NCBI GenBank assembly: GCA_040386595.1
Contig: JAZKFE010000014.1
Span: 23,745 to 87,744, forward strand
Reading direction: 5' to 3'
Source of the DNA: JAKFVC01 sp040386595
GTDB taxonomy: Bacteria > Planctomycetota > Planctomycetia > Planctomycetales > Planctomycetaceae
DNA: 64,000 nt
Below the pieces are notes generated by a model. The model searched no databases. It worked only from the letters and a program-made list of their open reading frames with translations, and had not been told where the DNA came from. Of the stretch, positions 42,250 through 52,077 are shown piece by piece. Made by a program: the position numbers and the translations under genes. Positions within the stretch are counted from its first letter, which is position 1; the number at the start of each line of letters is the position of its first letter.

Positions 42250-42840
42250 ATGCGCAGCTCGTTCACTCTTCTCATGCTCGCAACATTGCTCAGCAGTGGA
42301 GTTGGTTGTGGCGGTCAGCCCGACGCGGGCCCCTTCGGTTCGCCGCAACCCAGTGCCCTATTAGCCCCGTTCGCGGGCAATTGGACCTGCGATTTCGAAC
42401 AGACTCTCGCCGCCCAGAAAGCGGCGGGAGCGCCAGACGAACAAATCGAGCGGCTGCGACAGTTTCATGCCCAACATCCGGAACTGAAAATGCTACACAC
42501 TGACATCTCAATCACCGGGGACGTCGCCGTCGGTGCAGGTGTCCCCAGTTCTGAATACCGCTTCTTCTCCATGCATCAACATGGAACAAAAGTCTGTGGC
42601 AAAGCTTGGCATCACGAAGATCGTTTCGACCCCGGTGATATGAGCAAATGCCTGGTCCGGCTGATGATTCAAAACGATTGCCTGCATCTCGATCTCGGAA
42701 TGAAAGACGGTCAACTCGACATGAACGACAAAGACATGTTGTCGCACCCGCCTGTAGAAAGCCCTTCGGCAAAAGACTGCGAAGCTGACAAGCCTATCGC
42801 TACCGAGTGGACAACGTTTGTTTTCACTCGCAAGACTTGA
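42250..42840 (+). CDS. Hypothetical lipoprotein
   Basis: A 196-residue secreted protein with a signal peptide ending SSGVGC; Cys20 is a likely lipid site, although the lipobox is atypical at -3. No family is recognised. The mature part begins LLAPFAGNWTCDFEQTLAAQ, a pattern seen in small planctomycete proteins with a lipocalin-like measure of a substance. It has a helix with Ala/Glu and a strand-rich half (YRFFSMHQHGTKVCGKAWHHE, with three His). The Cys/His content could bind a metal, but that is a guess. AAGGA precedes the ATG by nine bases. It is a single gene. Confidence 0.75.
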   Translation: MRSSFTLLMLATLLSSGVGCGGQPDAGPFGSPQPSALLAPFAGNWTCDFEQTLAAQKAAGAPDEQIERLRQFHAQHPELKMLHTDISITGDVAVGAGVPSSEYRFFSMHQHGTKVCGKAWHHEDRFDPGDMSKCLVRLMIQNDCLHLDLGMKDGQLDMNDKDMLSHPPVESPSAKDCEADKPIATEWTTFVFTRKT

Positions 42841-43263
42841 AGACAGACCGCTGAGGCCGCGACAACACCGAGTGAATTACCTCCATCATTACGATACGAA
42901 CGATAGGGATGCATCACCCTTGATAACTCATCGCTAGCCTCTGTTTTAACACTCAATTCATGAATAAAGATTTGCTGTCAGAATGGCTTCTGATACTAAC
43001 GACATAATTACTAAACAGACAATCCGCGAATATTCACCTTGAATTCACTTCTTCGTTCTAGCCCGCCAAGATCGGAACTCAAACGCCCGCTGAATTTTGC
43101 GCATTTTCACATCGATTCATGTGTACACGAAACAGCTCTTGCGAGGTGGTCTGGCGATTGGTATTTTCACGATCAGCGCTTGAAGTGATCCAGCCGCTCA
43201 ACTCGGGTCTCCTTCGACGATCTCTGACTTATTGCCTCGATAAGACATCTTCAGGAGTTCGCC
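42841..43263. other. Intergenic region upstream of the giant cadherin-repeat gene
   Basis: About 420 bases, AT-rich around 42940-43050, with no gene. It should hold the promoter of the giant surface gene. The ribosome site CAGGAG lies six bases before the ATG at 43264. Confidence 0.5.
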
Positions 43264-46200
43264 ATGGTCCGTTTCTCGCTCCGCTCGTGGTTGAATTGTG
43301 TCGCACCCGGGCATTCCGCGCGGAACCGACGACTGACCCGGCACAGGATCGAACGGTTGGAAGAGCGGTTAGTTTTGTCCGCATACTCGGTGACCTCAAC
43401 GCTGGACTCGGTGGATGCCAATCCGGGAGACGGTGTGGCGGCCGATGTGAGCGGCAATGCGACGCTGAGAGCCGCGGTCATCGAGGCCAACGCCCTAGCG
43501 GGAGCCGACACCATTACCCTGGGGTCCGGCGTGTTTACGTTGACACTCAGCGGGCTCAACGAGAACGCGGCGGCCACTGGCGATCTGGATGTGACCGGAG
43601 ATCTGGTCATTGAAGGCGCGGGAGCCGATCAAACCTTTCTCGATGCCGCATTGCTGGATCGCTACTTTCATGTGCAACCGGGAGGTTCTCTGACCCTGCG
43701 TAATCTGACGATCCGAAACGGTCGTGAGGTGAATGGCGGCGCGATCGAGAATGACGGGACGCTGGTGCTGGAGAATGTCGATCTGACCGGCAACGCAGCC
43801 GTCATGCGAGGTGGTGCGATCTACAACTTGGCGGGCAACGTCACTCTGCAATCGGTCCACGTGACCGGCAATCAGGCTCTGGGTAGCGGGGATGCGATCG
43901 GTGGTGGGTTGGTATCTACCGGCGGGTCGGTCACGATTGTCGACAGTCAGTTCTCGAATAATGCGGCGGCCATGGAAGGTGGGGCGATCAATTCGCGCAC
44001 CACAACATTGCAAGTGACGAATACCGCGTTTAGCAACAACTCGGCGAACTCCGGTGGGGCCATACGACTCTTCAGCGGTACGGCATCACTGACGAATAAC
44101 ACGTTCTCAGGCGACCACGCCACGACCTCCGGCGGAGCCATTTCCAGCAGCAGTTGCACACTAACAATTACCGGCGGTTCATTTACGGGGAACTATTTGG
44201 CCCCCATGCCTGTCACGGGAGGCGTGCGCACCGGCGGTGTGTTGTATCTGTCAGGGCAAGCGCCTTCAGGTGTCACCATCAAGTATGTCACGTTTCAGCA
44301 GACGGGATCTGGAGATGGCGGCGCGATCTATAACTCCAATGGCAACGTGAGCCTCAGCTACAGCACGTTCGACCGTGTTACGGGTGACCGCGGCGGGGCG
44401 ATCTGGAACGGGAACGGTGGATTCATTTCGATGTGGAACACCACCATCGCGGGAGGATCTGGAACCAACGGCGGAGCGATATTCAATACCAGCGGCGGGC
44501 AACTGCAGGTGCGGAACAGCACCATTTCCAACAACACCTCGACTGGAGTCCCCGGTGAGGGCGGAGATTTCTTTACCGCATTCGGTGCCGCCACGATGGG
44601 GGTCAGTTCGGTCATCAACTCGGGTGCGGTCCACAATGCGTCAGGAAATTTTGTCTCGCTTAACAACCTGATCGCCGGAAACGTGGGTGGTCTGGATGTG
44701 TACGGGAGCTTCTCCAGCTCCGGCGGGAACCTCATCGGAAACGGCACTGGTGGTTACGGATTCACCGCCCCCACAGATCATGTCGGCACTGCAGTCTCGC
44801 CCATCAATCCCCTGCTGAGCCCCTTGGCAAACAACGGCGGGCAAGTGCAGACCATGGCCATTTCGGCACAAAGTCCGGCCCGAGACGGAGGCACATTCGG
44901 TGCCCCCTTGACCGATGCTCGCGGACTGCCGCGAACGGGTCTAACCCCGGATGCCGGCGCGTACGAGTACCAGAACCAGGTTCCCGTGGCGGGGCCGTTC
45001 AACGTCACCACAAACGAAGACCAAGTTTTAACGGGCCAGCTGACCGGGTCTGATGCCGATGGCGACACGCTGACTTACGAAGTCACCATGCCGGCATTCA
45101 TCGGGACATTATCCGTACAGCCGAATGGACAGTTCACCTACACACCACAACCCGACTTTTCCGGAACGGTCACCTTCCGCTATCGCGTCTCTGATGGCGG
45201 AAGTTACTCCAACGAGGTCGTGGGCCGGATCGTGGTGCAACCGGTAAACGATCCGCCAGTCGTCGCGGACCAAACCTTTACGGTTGCCGAGAATTCTCAG
45301 AATGGGTCTTTCGTCGGCTTCGTAGAAGCGTCTGACATCGATAGTTCCACACTCACATTCCAAATTGTCTCGGGGAACGAGAGTGGAATATTTGGCCTCA
45401 ATCAGTCACGGATTTTGTATGTGACGAATAGTAGTCTCCTGAACTTCGAGACCACGCCCACCGTCACCTTGGTCGTCCGTATTACCGGCAACGGCACCCC
45501 CGCAACGTCAACCCTCTCCACGATCACCGTTCACTTAACGGATGCCAATGACGCACCGAAACTGCCGCAGCAAACGACTTTCAATGTGAACGAGAATTCG
45601 CCCAACGGCACTGTCGTCGGAACCATTCCAGCCACCGACGACGATGCAGGCCAGTCACTCACCTATGAATTCTCCGACAGCAATGTGAACGGCCCGTTCG
45701 CCATTAACCCGGTCACCGGTGAGATCACCGTCATCGATGAAGCGGCGGTCAGCGTCGAGTATCAAGCCAGCTGGGGATGGATGGTTCGGGTCACGGATAA
45801 CGGCAATCCTGCTCTCAGCACCGAAGCCTGGGTCTTTCTCCACCTCCGCAATGTGAACGACGCGCCCACCGTGGCCGACCAGAGCTTCACCATCGAGGAG
45901 AACTCGCAGTACGGGTCCTTCGTCGGACACGTCGAGGCCAGCGATCCCGACGGGTATCAGTTGACAGGGCAAATCGTCTCGGGGAATGAGAACGGAGCGT
46001 TTGCATTCAATAGCTACGACCGCACGTTGTATGTCGCCAACCCCAGCCTGCTGAACTTTGAGACCAACCCCACGCTGACGCTGGTGGTCCGCATCAGCGA
46101 TGGAGGGAGCCCCGTCGGGTCGAGCCTTGCAACCATCACTGTGAATCTCGCGGACGTTAACGAACTACCACAGCCTGCAGCGGCCGCATTCACCGTTGAC

Positions 46201-48966
46201 GAAAATGCGGCCAATGGCACGGTGCTGGGAACAGTAACGAGCACCGATCCGGACGTGGGCCAGACTCTGACGTTTGCCATCGCCGCCAGCGACGTCCCAG
46301 GTGCGTTTGCGATTGATCCGGCAACCGGTCAAGTGACTGTCGCTGATGGCTCGCTGTTGAACTTCGAATCTCCTGCCAATTACTCACTCTTGATAAGTGT
46401 CACCGACAGCGGCACGCCCGCCCTAACCCAATACTCGTCCGTAACCATTCAAGTGAACGATGTGAACGAGGCTCCGCAGATTGCCCCATCCGCGTTCTCT
46501 CTCGACGAGAATTCGCCCAACGATACCGTTGTCGGCACAGTGATCGGCACCGACCCCGACGCCGGGCAATCGCTGACCTATACGATTACTTCGGGTAACA
46601 CGAATGGAGCCTTCTCGATCAATGCCGCCACGGGGGAGATCACTGTCGCGGACGCCGCAGCATTGAACTTCGAAGCCACGCCGACATTCAATCTCGTGGT
46701 CAGTGTTGCCGACAACAGCACTCCCAGCCTCGCTTCGAATGCCGTCGTCACCATTACATTGACCGACGTTAACGAAGCTCCACAGATTTCCACACAGTCA
46801 TTCTCGCTGGCAGAGAATTCCGCCAACAGTACGGTCGTCGGAACGGTTTCCGCCGCTGATCCCGATGCGGGCCAGTCGCTGACCTATTCCATCGCCTCCG
46901 GTAACACCAACGGAGCCTTCACGATCAATGCCGCCACGGGACAGATCACCGTCGCAAACGCAGCGGCATTGAACTTCGAAACCACATCGACATTCAATCT
47001 GGTGGTCAATGTCACAGACAGCAGCACGCCCAGCCTCGCTTCGAGTGCCGCCGTCACCATCACCTTAACCAACGTCAACGAAGCACCCGCAATTGCGCCA
47101 CTGCCATTCTCGCTCGTCGAGAATTCCGCGAATGGCACCGTTGTCGGAACGATCACCGGAACCGACCCCGATGTCGGGCAACCACTGACGTACTCGATCA
47201 CCTCGGGTAATGCGGGCGGAGCCTTCGCGATCAATCCCACGACGGGCGAGATCACTGTGGCGAACTCGGCCCTGCTGAATTTCGAAACGACACCGTCATT
47301 CAGCCTCGTCGTCAGCATCACGGACGACGGTACGCCCGGCCTCACCGCGAGTGCCACCGTGACAATTTCCTTGCAGAATGCGAATGATGCACCACTATTC
47401 GTCAATAAATCATTCACGCTCAACGAGAACTCCGCGAATGCCACAGTCGTCGGAACAATCACAGCAACGGACGCCGATCCCGGACAGTCACTGACCTACG
47501 CCATCATCTCCGGAAATACGAACGGTGCGTTCTCGATCAATGCGACGACAGGTCAAGTTCGTGTCGCCAGCTCAGCGGCGTTGAATTTTGAGGTCACTCC
47601 CGTATTCAATCTGGTAATCCGAGCCACAGACAATGGCACTCCCAGCCAGTCGTCGACAGCGACGGCCACCATCTCACTCGCAAACGTGAACGAAGCACCG
47701 CAGATCTCTGCACAATCATTCTCTGTAGCCGAAAATTCCGTCAACGGAACACTCGTGGCAGCGGTGGCAGGATTCGATCCGGACGCCGGGCAGCCGCTGA
47801 CCTACTCGATCGTCTCCGGAAATACGAACGGTGCGTTTTCGATTAATGCCACCACCGGACAGATCACCGTCGCGAACGCCGCAGCGCTCAACTTTGAAGC
47901 CACAACGGCCTTCAATCTGGTGGTCAGGATCGCCGACAATGGCACCCCCAGCCTGACCGCCAGTGCTACGGTCAGTATCTCAGTCACCAATGTGAATGAA
48001 GCACCGCTCTTCCCCGCCAAGTCCTTCACACTTAGTGAGAATTCGGCGAATGGAACCGTCGTGGGAACAACCACAGCGACCGATCCGGACGCCGGGCAGT
48101 CGCGGACCTATTCCATTGTTTCCGGCAATCCGAACGGGGCATTCAGCATCAACGCCACAACCGGACAAATCAAGGTCGCCAATTCTGCAGCGTTGAATTT
48201 TGAAACCAATCCGGTGTTCGGCCTGGTGGTGAGAGCCACAGACAATGGTACGCCCAGTGCCTCAACAGACACGACCATGACGATCACTCTGACCAACGTG
48301 AATGAAACACCGCTGATCGCGGCACAATCGTTCTCAGTGGCGGAGAACTCGGCCAATGGCACGGTGGTGGGATCCGTTGTCGCGTCAGACCCGGATGCCG
48401 GGCAGTCGCTCACTTATTCCATCACCTCCGGCAACACAAACAGTGCCTTCACGATCAACGCAGCCACCGGGCAAATCAAAGTGGCCAATGTCGCCGCGTT
48501 GAATTTCGAGACACAGCCAACCTTCACATTGCAAGTGAAAGTCACCGACAATGGCTCGCCAACTCGTACGAGCACTGCGACGGTGACGATCAGCCTCAGC
48601 GATGTCCTCGAACCGCTGGCCGTGGCCATCGATGTTGTTCCGGGGAGTTCCTCGAATACCATTCGAGTGGGAAGAACGTTTGAGCTCGCAATCCTCTCGA
48701 CGGCGAGTTTCGACGCCAGAAATGTGAACGTCGCCACGGTGCGATTCGGCAAGCTGGGTACCGAGAATTCCGGCACGCGAAACACCCAAGGACAGCTCAA
48801 CTACTCCTACCGAGACGTCAACAACGACGGCCGGCTGGACCTGGTTATTGAAATCAGCACCGACGCCACCGGGCTGCAAGTCGGCGACACACTCGCCCGC
48901 TTCACCGGCAGCCTTAACAACGGTCAAACACTCACTGGATCCAGCTCGGTTGTTGTTCGACGTTAG
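43264..48966 (+). CDS. Giant surface protein: beta-helix domain plus eleven cadherin-type repeats
   Basis: A 1900-residue extracellular protein. It begins with the planctomycete-type motif RIERLEERLVLSA (28-40), which marks large exported proteins in this phylum. Residues 40-560 form a CSLREA-like right-handed beta-helix domain with repeating GGAIxNxxG turns. A short linker domain (570-660, FNVTTNEDQVLTGQLTGSDADGD) follows. Eleven cadherin-type repeats of about 102 residues (663-1780) come next, each with FxVxENSxNGTVVGTxxAxDPDxGQ and LNFExxPxFxLVVxxTDNGTP. The C-terminal domain has a calcium-type Asp loop DVNNDGRLDLVIE. The acidic loops suggest calcium-dependent rigidity and cell-cell or polysaccharide adhesion. 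Repeats 5 to 11 are most alike. The next gene at 49050 may be linked. Confidence 0.9.
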   Translation: MVRFSLRSWLNCVAPGHSARNRRLTRHRIERLEERLVLSAYSVTSTLDSVDANPGDGVAADVSGNATLRAAVIEANALAGADTITLGSGVFTLTLSGLNENAAATGDLDVTGDLVIEGAGADQTFLDAALLDRYFHVQPGGSLTLRNLTIRNGREVNGGAIENDGTLVLENVDLTGNAAVMRGGAIYNLAGNVTLQSVHVTGNQALGSGDAIGGGLVSTGGSVTIVDSQFSNNAAAMEGGAINSRTTTLQVTNTAFSNNSANSGGAIRLFSGTASLTNNTFSGDHATTSGGAISSSSCTLTITGGSFTGNYLAPMPVTGGVRTGGVLYLSGQAPSGVTIKYVTFQQTGSGDGGAIYNSNGNVSLSYSTFDRVTGDRGGAIWNGNGGFISMWNTTIAGGSGTNGGAIFNTSGGQLQVRNSTISNNTSTGVPGEGGDFFTAFGAATMGVSSVINSGAVHNASGNFVSLNNLIAGNVGGLDVYGSFSSSGGNLIGNGTGGYGFTAPTDHVGTAVSPINPLLSPLANNGGQVQTMAISAQSPARDGGTFGAPLTDARGLPRTGLTPDAGAYEYQNQVPVAGPFNVTTNEDQVLTGQLTGSDADGDTLTYEVTMPAFIGTLSVQPNGQFTYTPQPDFSGTVTFRYRVSDGGSYSNEVVGRIVVQPVNDPPVVADQTFTVAENSQNGSFVGFVEASDIDSSTLTFQIVSGNESGIFGLNQSRILYVTNSSLLNFETTPTVTLVVRITGNGTPATSTLSTITVHLTDANDAPKLPQQTTFNVNENSPNGTVVGTIPATDDDAGQSLTYEFSDSNVNGPFAINPVTGEITVIDEAAVSVEYQASWGWMVRVTDNGNPALSTEAWVFLHLRNVNDAPTVADQSFTIEENSQYGSFVGHVEASDPDGYQLTGQIVSGNENGAFAFNSYDRTLYVANPSLLNFETNPTLTLVVRISDGGSPVGSSLATITVNLADVNELPQPAAAAFTVDENAANGTVLGTVTSTDPDVGQTLTFAIAASDVPGAFAIDPATGQVTVADGSLLNFESPANYSLLISVTDSGTPALTQYSSVTIQVNDVNEAPQIAPSAFSLDENSPNDTVVGTVIGTDPDAGQSLTYTITSGNTNGAFSINAATGEITVADAAALNFEATPTFNLVVSVADNSTPSLASNAVVTITLTDVNEAPQISTQSFSLAENSANSTVVGTVSAADPDAGQSLTYSIASGNTNGAFTINAATGQITVANAAALNFETTSTFNLVVNVTDSSTPSLASSAAVTITLTNVNEAPAIAPLPFSLVENSANGTVVGTITGTDPDVGQPLTYSITSGNAGGAFAINPTTGEITVANSALLNFETTPSFSLVVSITDDGTPGLTASATVTISLQNANDAPLFVNKSFTLNENSANATVVGTITATDADPGQSLTYAIISGNTNGAFSINATTGQVRVASSAALNFEVTPVFNLVIRATDNGTPSQSSTATATISLANVNEAPQISAQSFSVAENSVNGTLVAAVAGFDPDAGQPLTYSIVSGNTNGAFSINATTGQITVANAAALNFEATTAFNLVVRIADNGTPSLTASATVSISVTNVNEAPLFPAKSFTLSENSANGTVVGTTTATDPDAGQSRTYSIVSGNPNGAFSINATTGQIKVANSAALNFETNPVFGLVVRATDNGTPSASTDTTMTITLTNVNETPLIAAQSFSVAENSANGTVVGSVVASDPDAGQSLTYSITSGNTNSAFTINAATGQIKVANVAALNFETQPTFTLQVKVTDNGSPTRTSTATVTISLSDVLEPLAVAIDVVPGSSSNTIRVGRTFELAILSTASFDARNVNVATVRFGKLGTENSGTRNTQGQLNYSYRDVNNDGRLDLVIEISTDATGLQVGDTLARFTGSLNNGQTLTGSSSVVVRR
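45248..48610 (+). repeat. Eleven tandem repeats of about 305 bp (cadherin units)
   Basis: Coding tandem array in the giant protein. Units 5-11 share near-identical protein blocks such as TSGNTNGAFSINA and LNFE; the DNA is also similar but with many silent changes. They probably expanded by unequal exchange. Such an array is a likely source of assembly error. Confidence 0.8.
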
Positions 48967-48987
48967 TGTAATGTGTATCCTATCAGG

Positions 48988-49015
48988 ACCTCACGAACGA
49001 GCGTGTTCGTGAGGT
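48988..49015 (+). terminator. Hairpin downstream of the giant cadherin-repeat gene
   Basis: ACCTCACGAAC and GTTCGTGAGGT form a perfect 11-bp stem with a 6-base loop, 22 bases after the stop codon. A short GCGGAAAATTT follows; no clear T-run. Confidence 0.6.
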
Positions 49016-49049
49016 AGCGGAAAATTTCCCCCCGATGTGGAGAACGGCC

Positions 49050-49577
49050 ATGAAGCGAGTCCTGTTGAGTGCCCTCGGAGTGGTTCTTGTCTGTGCCTTG
49101 GCAACGGCGGGAGACGAGACTGGGATCTTGAAGTACGGTGATGGCAAAGCTGAAGGCAAACAAAGCCTTGGCGGCTCGGGTGAGATGATCGAGTTCACCC
49201 ATCCCGCGGGAACAAAGATCTCCGGTTTAAAAATCCATGGATCTCGCTATGGGGTGCCCCAAGCGCCCGCCGAGAGTTTTTTAATCTACTTTCTCAGCCC
49301 CGATCGCAGCAAAATCCTTCAGACCGAAATGGCGGCGTATTCCCTCTTCGAACGTGGCCCGGAAACGTGGGTCACGATCTCTTTTCCACAACCCATTGAG
49401 CTGCCCGAACAGTTCTGGATCGCGCTGGATTTCCGAGCCAATCAGCGTAAGGGAGTCTACGTCAGTTACGACACCAGCACCGCCGGAAAACACTCTCGGG
49501 CAGGCCTCCCCGGCACACCTGCGACCGAGACCAAATTTGGCGGCGATTGGATGATCGAAGTGACTCTGGCCAAGTAG
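49050..49577 (+). CDS. Hypothetical secreted protein
   Basis: A 175-residue protein with a signal peptide (about 1-20, MKRVLLSALGVVLVCALATAG). The mature part starts ETGILKYGDGKAEGKQSLGGSG. It resembles secreted planctomycete proteins in which a short beta-sandwich follows, here with FWIALDFRANQRKGVYVSYD and a C-terminal GGDWMIEVTL. No catalytic site is recognised; the pattern suggests a ligand-binding or structural domain. The ATG at 49050 has GGAG upstream; the frame start at 49035 is less likely. It lies 83 bases after the giant gene but a hairpin lies between them, so it may be transcribed separately. Confidence 0.8.
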   Translation: MKRVLLSALGVVLVCALATAGDETGILKYGDGKAEGKQSLGGSGEMIEFTHPAGTKISGLKIHGSRYGVPQAPAESFLIYFLSPDRSKILQTEMAAYSLFERGPETWVTISFPQPIELPEQFWIALDFRANQRKGVYVSYDTSTAGKHSRAGLPGTPATETKFGGDWMIEVTLAK

Positions 49578-49583
49578 TGATAG

Positions 49584-49612
49584 GCGTCAGGCACTCCAGC
49601 GGTGCCTGACGC
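49584..49612 (+). terminator. Rho-independent-type hairpin after the secreted protein gene
   Basis: GCGTCAGGCAC and GTGCCTGACGC form a perfect 11-bp GC-rich stem with a 7-base loop, six bases after the stop codon, followed by TTT. It faces the convergent lipoprotein gene. Confidence 0.65.
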
Positions 49613-49634
49613 TTTGGTGTGTGTCGAATGCACT

Positions 49635-50096
49635 TTACTTGGACTTCTCCACCAGATCGAAGGCAAAGTTGTTCTTCTCTTTATCGCTGACAGTCGCCTG
49701 CAATCCCGATGTCTTAGGATCCGCGTAAACGGTAGGCAGTGGATGTTTGGCGGCCTCGGTCACCGGTGGCGGTGCCTGGCCGATCTGCAATTGATTGGGA
49801 TCGTAACCCGCTACTTCCTTCAAGATCCCGACCTGTTGCGGCCCGGCCACGGCTCCGTCGTTCTGATCAAAAGTCATCAACGAGAACTTGCCCGCGGAAT
49901 CTGTCGTTCCCCGGGCTGTTGAACCTCCCTGTCCCACAAAGATGACCACCGCCTTTTCCACCGGCTTCCCGGCCAACGTGACGCTACCTGTTACGGGAAA
50001 AACCTTCGGGCGCTGAGCTTTAAGTACGTCCGTTTCCGACGCGCAGCCGGTGAATACCAACAGCATTCCCGCAATCAACCATATCGTGATTCGCAA
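49635..50096 (-). CDS. Lipoprotein with a carboxypeptidase-regulatory-like fold
   Basis: A 153-residue lipoprotein with signal MRITIWLIAGMLLVFTGC, lipid Cys18. The mature part has a beta-sandwich pattern typical of planctomycete small lipoproteins: VFPVTGSVTLAGKPVEKAVV, then GTTDSAGKFSLMTFDQNDGA and VGPQQVGI-like strands, as in transthyretin-like or carboxypeptidase-regulatory domains. It lies 80 bases downstream of the DUF1559 gene on the same strand. This gene pair is repeated many times in planctomycete genomes, and the lipoprotein probably works with the DUF1559 protein at the envelope. The function of the pair is unknown. Confidence 0.85.
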   Translation of the reverse strand: MRITIWLIAGMLLVFTGCASETDVLKAQRPKVFPVTGSVTLAGKPVEKAVVIFVGQGGSTARGTTDSAGKFSLMTFDQNDGAVAGPQQVGILKEVAGYDPNQLQIGQAPPPVTEAAKHPLPTVYADPKTSGLQATVSDKEKNNFAFDLVEKSK

Positions 50097-50176
50097 TTCA
50101 AACTCCTACAGGCGATCGGCCTGAATTCCGCGTTTAGGGTTTCATCAATCCGTCAACAAGGCCGCAACGACTGGAC

Positions 50177-51226
50177 CTAGAACTCTCCGAGAACTTCTCC
50201 GCCTGATTTGGTCCCTAGCGCGCCCCAGACTCCGTATGGGCTGGGACCAGATGAAACAATGGCCGCCGCAGAGCTGCCGGAATTGATGTTCTGACTGATG
50301 AACCGCACTGCACCGTCCAGCAAGAGGACGTGCACTCCACCGACGTGCTTACTGCTGGCGGAGAAGATCCCCTGGCTTTGATGCACTCCGCAACTCGGCG
50401 AATTGGGAGGCAGAATTGTATTAAACCCCGTCAAGTAAGTTGAACCATCCGCCCAGATAGAGCCGCGAGGTAACGCACTCCGAACGGTCACTGAATACGT
50501 TTGTGTCGCAAAATTGTAGATGCCAGCACAAGCGGCGGGATTGGTGTTGTAGGTCGGCTCAGAGACATGTCCCACATCCCCTGCACCGTTGGGAATCACC
50601 GTCTCGGACATCGCAATCGTATTGCTCGAACCATCGGTAACACTCGACATGCGAACCGAACTCTGGTACCCAAACACGCCGCGTGGATTTCGAAATGCCA
50701 CTTGGTCAGCCGGGGCGGAATGGCCGCACAAGTAGCTATCACCGTTGCAGAAGACGTAGTTCGTCTTTCCCGTGCTGGTACTGACAAACGGAGATGACGG
50801 ACACAGCAGCATCGGCACCTGCTGAGCCCAAGGGGTAAATGCCGTGTTCCACGGCGACATCCCCCATGCGGGCGTTCCACCCGAAATCTGATTGAAGAGC
50901 GGAGCTTGATCGTAGTAAGGTAGCAGTGGGATGAATCCACTGATGTGGGCACGGTTGGTAACGGTCCCTGGATCACCGATATCCCCTGTACCGCCACATT
51001 GCCAGTTGAATGTGTTGTACGTGTCATGATAGTTATGAATGGCCAATCCAAGCTGCTTGAGGTTGTTGCGGCATTGCGAGCGGCGAGCGGCTTCTCGAGC
51101 CTGTTGAACGGCAGGCAGCAACAACGCGATCAATACAGCAATGATCGCAATCACCACTAACAACTCAATTAACGTGAATGCTCGTGGCTTCGAAGAATGA
51201 GAGCGATAGGAAAACAGACTGAGCAT
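50177..51226 (-). CDS. DUF1559 domain protein with type IV pseudopilin-like N-terminus
   Basis: A 349-residue protein of the large planctomycete DUF1559 family. It begins with a short leader ending at a prepilin peptidase site, RAFTLIELLVVIAIIAVLIA, giving a type II pseudopilin-like helix. It continues with LLLPAVQQAREAARRSQCRNNLKQLGLAIHNYHD, a conserved DUF1559 stretch, split here only for reading. The C-terminal H-x-G motif is HVGGVHVLLLDGAVRFISQN. The ATG at 51226 has GGGAG upstream; the frame extension to 51394 is not conserved. DUF1559 proteins are thought to be exported and envelope-linked, possibly assembled by a secretion system, but their role is not established. It is followed by its lipoprotein partner at 49635-50096. 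Confidence 0.95.
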   Translation of the reverse strand: MLSLFSYRSHSSKPRAFTLIELLVVIAIIAVLIALLLPAVQQAREAARRSQCRNNLKQLGLAIHNYHDTYNTFNWQCGGTGDIGDPGTVTNRAHISGFIPLLPYYDQAPLFNQISGGTPAWGMSPWNTAFTPWAQQVPMLLCPSSPFVSTSTGKTNYVFCNGDSYLCGHSAPADQVAFRNPRGVFGYQSSVRMSSVTDGSSNTIAMSETVIPNGAGDVGHVSEPTYNTNPAACAGIYNFATQTYSVTVRSALPRGSIWADGSTYLTGFNTILPPNSPSCGVHQSQGIFSASSKHVGGVHVLLLDGAVRFISQNINSGSSAAAIVSSGPSPYGVWGALGTKSGGEVLGEF

Positions 51227-51643
51227 CGTGGGATCTCCCTTGGGAAGTCTCGCCCAATGTGCAGAAGCTCCAAACAAGGATTCTGCCGGCACAATCACAC
51301 CGGCAACACCTGTGGATTTCGAGTCACTCGTGCACTGACGATTTGAGATCGCCAATACCCGAACTTGAACAACTGCAGAAAATGACGAGGGCATTCGCAG
51401 ACAGACGAAATGGAAACAATCGCATCAACACATGCCCAACAGTATATTCCTGTAATTTAGGAGAGATCAAGACAAGTCATCGGAAACCATGACCTACGGC
51501 AATAATTGGCGGAGGAAAATAGCCTTTCGAGGATATTTTCTCTCGCAAATCATGCCATTCTCGTCCGCACAGTAGGTCGTGGAACAGTGCTGTCGGATTC
51601 GTGACTTTGTGGGAAGCAAACCACTATTGAAAGGATGACCACA
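51227..51643. other. Intergenic region, no gene
   Basis: About 400 bases between divergent DUF1559 and VOC genes. Short open frames at 51259-51492 and 51494-51778 lack family features. A likely promoter region; no boxes assigned. Confidence 0.5.
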
Positions 51644-52048
51644 ATGCCTCGACAGATTTTTGTAAACCTGCCCGTAAGCAACTTGAAGAAATCCATTGAG
51701 TTCTTCACCAGCCTGGGCTTTGAATTCAACCCGCAGTTCTCCGACGAGACGGGGACCTGCATGATTGTCAGCGAGCACATCTACGTGATGCTATTGACCG
51801 AGGCCAAGTTCCAGACTTTCATCCCGCATGCGATCAGCAACGCCAAGAAGGCGACGGAAGTACTGGTCTGCCTGAATGCGGAGAGCCGCCAATCGGTAGA
51901 CGATATCGTTGTCAAAGCCGTTGCGGCTGGCGGCACGACATTCAGTGCTCCGCAGGATCACGGATTCTTATACGGCCACAGTTTTCAAGACCTCGACGGC
52001 CACATCTGGGAATTTATCTATATGGACCCGACAGCGATGCCGTCATAG
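51644..52048 (+). CDS. VOC family protein (glyoxalase/bleomycin resistance fold)
   Basis: A 134-residue protein made of two beta-alpha-beta-beta-beta modules. Visible parts are PRQIFVNLPVSNLKKSIEFF at the N-terminus, then FEFNPQFSDETGTCMIVSEH and VMLLTE, and the C-terminal FLYGHSFQDLDGHIWEFIYM. The last contains the common GHxWE metal-ligand Glu, while the N-terminal His seen in some members is replaced by Asn. Typical of DUF-like VOC proteins related to PhnB. The ATG at 51644 follows AAGGA by eight bases; ATG 51635 has its ribosome site too close. The reaction is unknown. It is a single gene converging on the phosphoesterase at 52078. Confidence 0.88.
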   Translation: MPRQIFVNLPVSNLKKSIEFFTSLGFEFNPQFSDETGTCMIVSEHIYVMLLTEAKFQTFIPHAISNAKKATEVLVCLNAESRQSVDDIVVKAVAAGGTTFSAPQDHGFLYGHSFQDLDGHIWEFIYMDPTAMPS

Positions 52049-52077
52049 ATTTTTGCCCTCGCAGCCTCATTCAACCA

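Noticed and set aside
43264..48966. Regular DNA repeats that could look like a CRISPR array
   Set aside because: The period is about 300 bp and in frame, so these are protein repeats. No cas gene is present.
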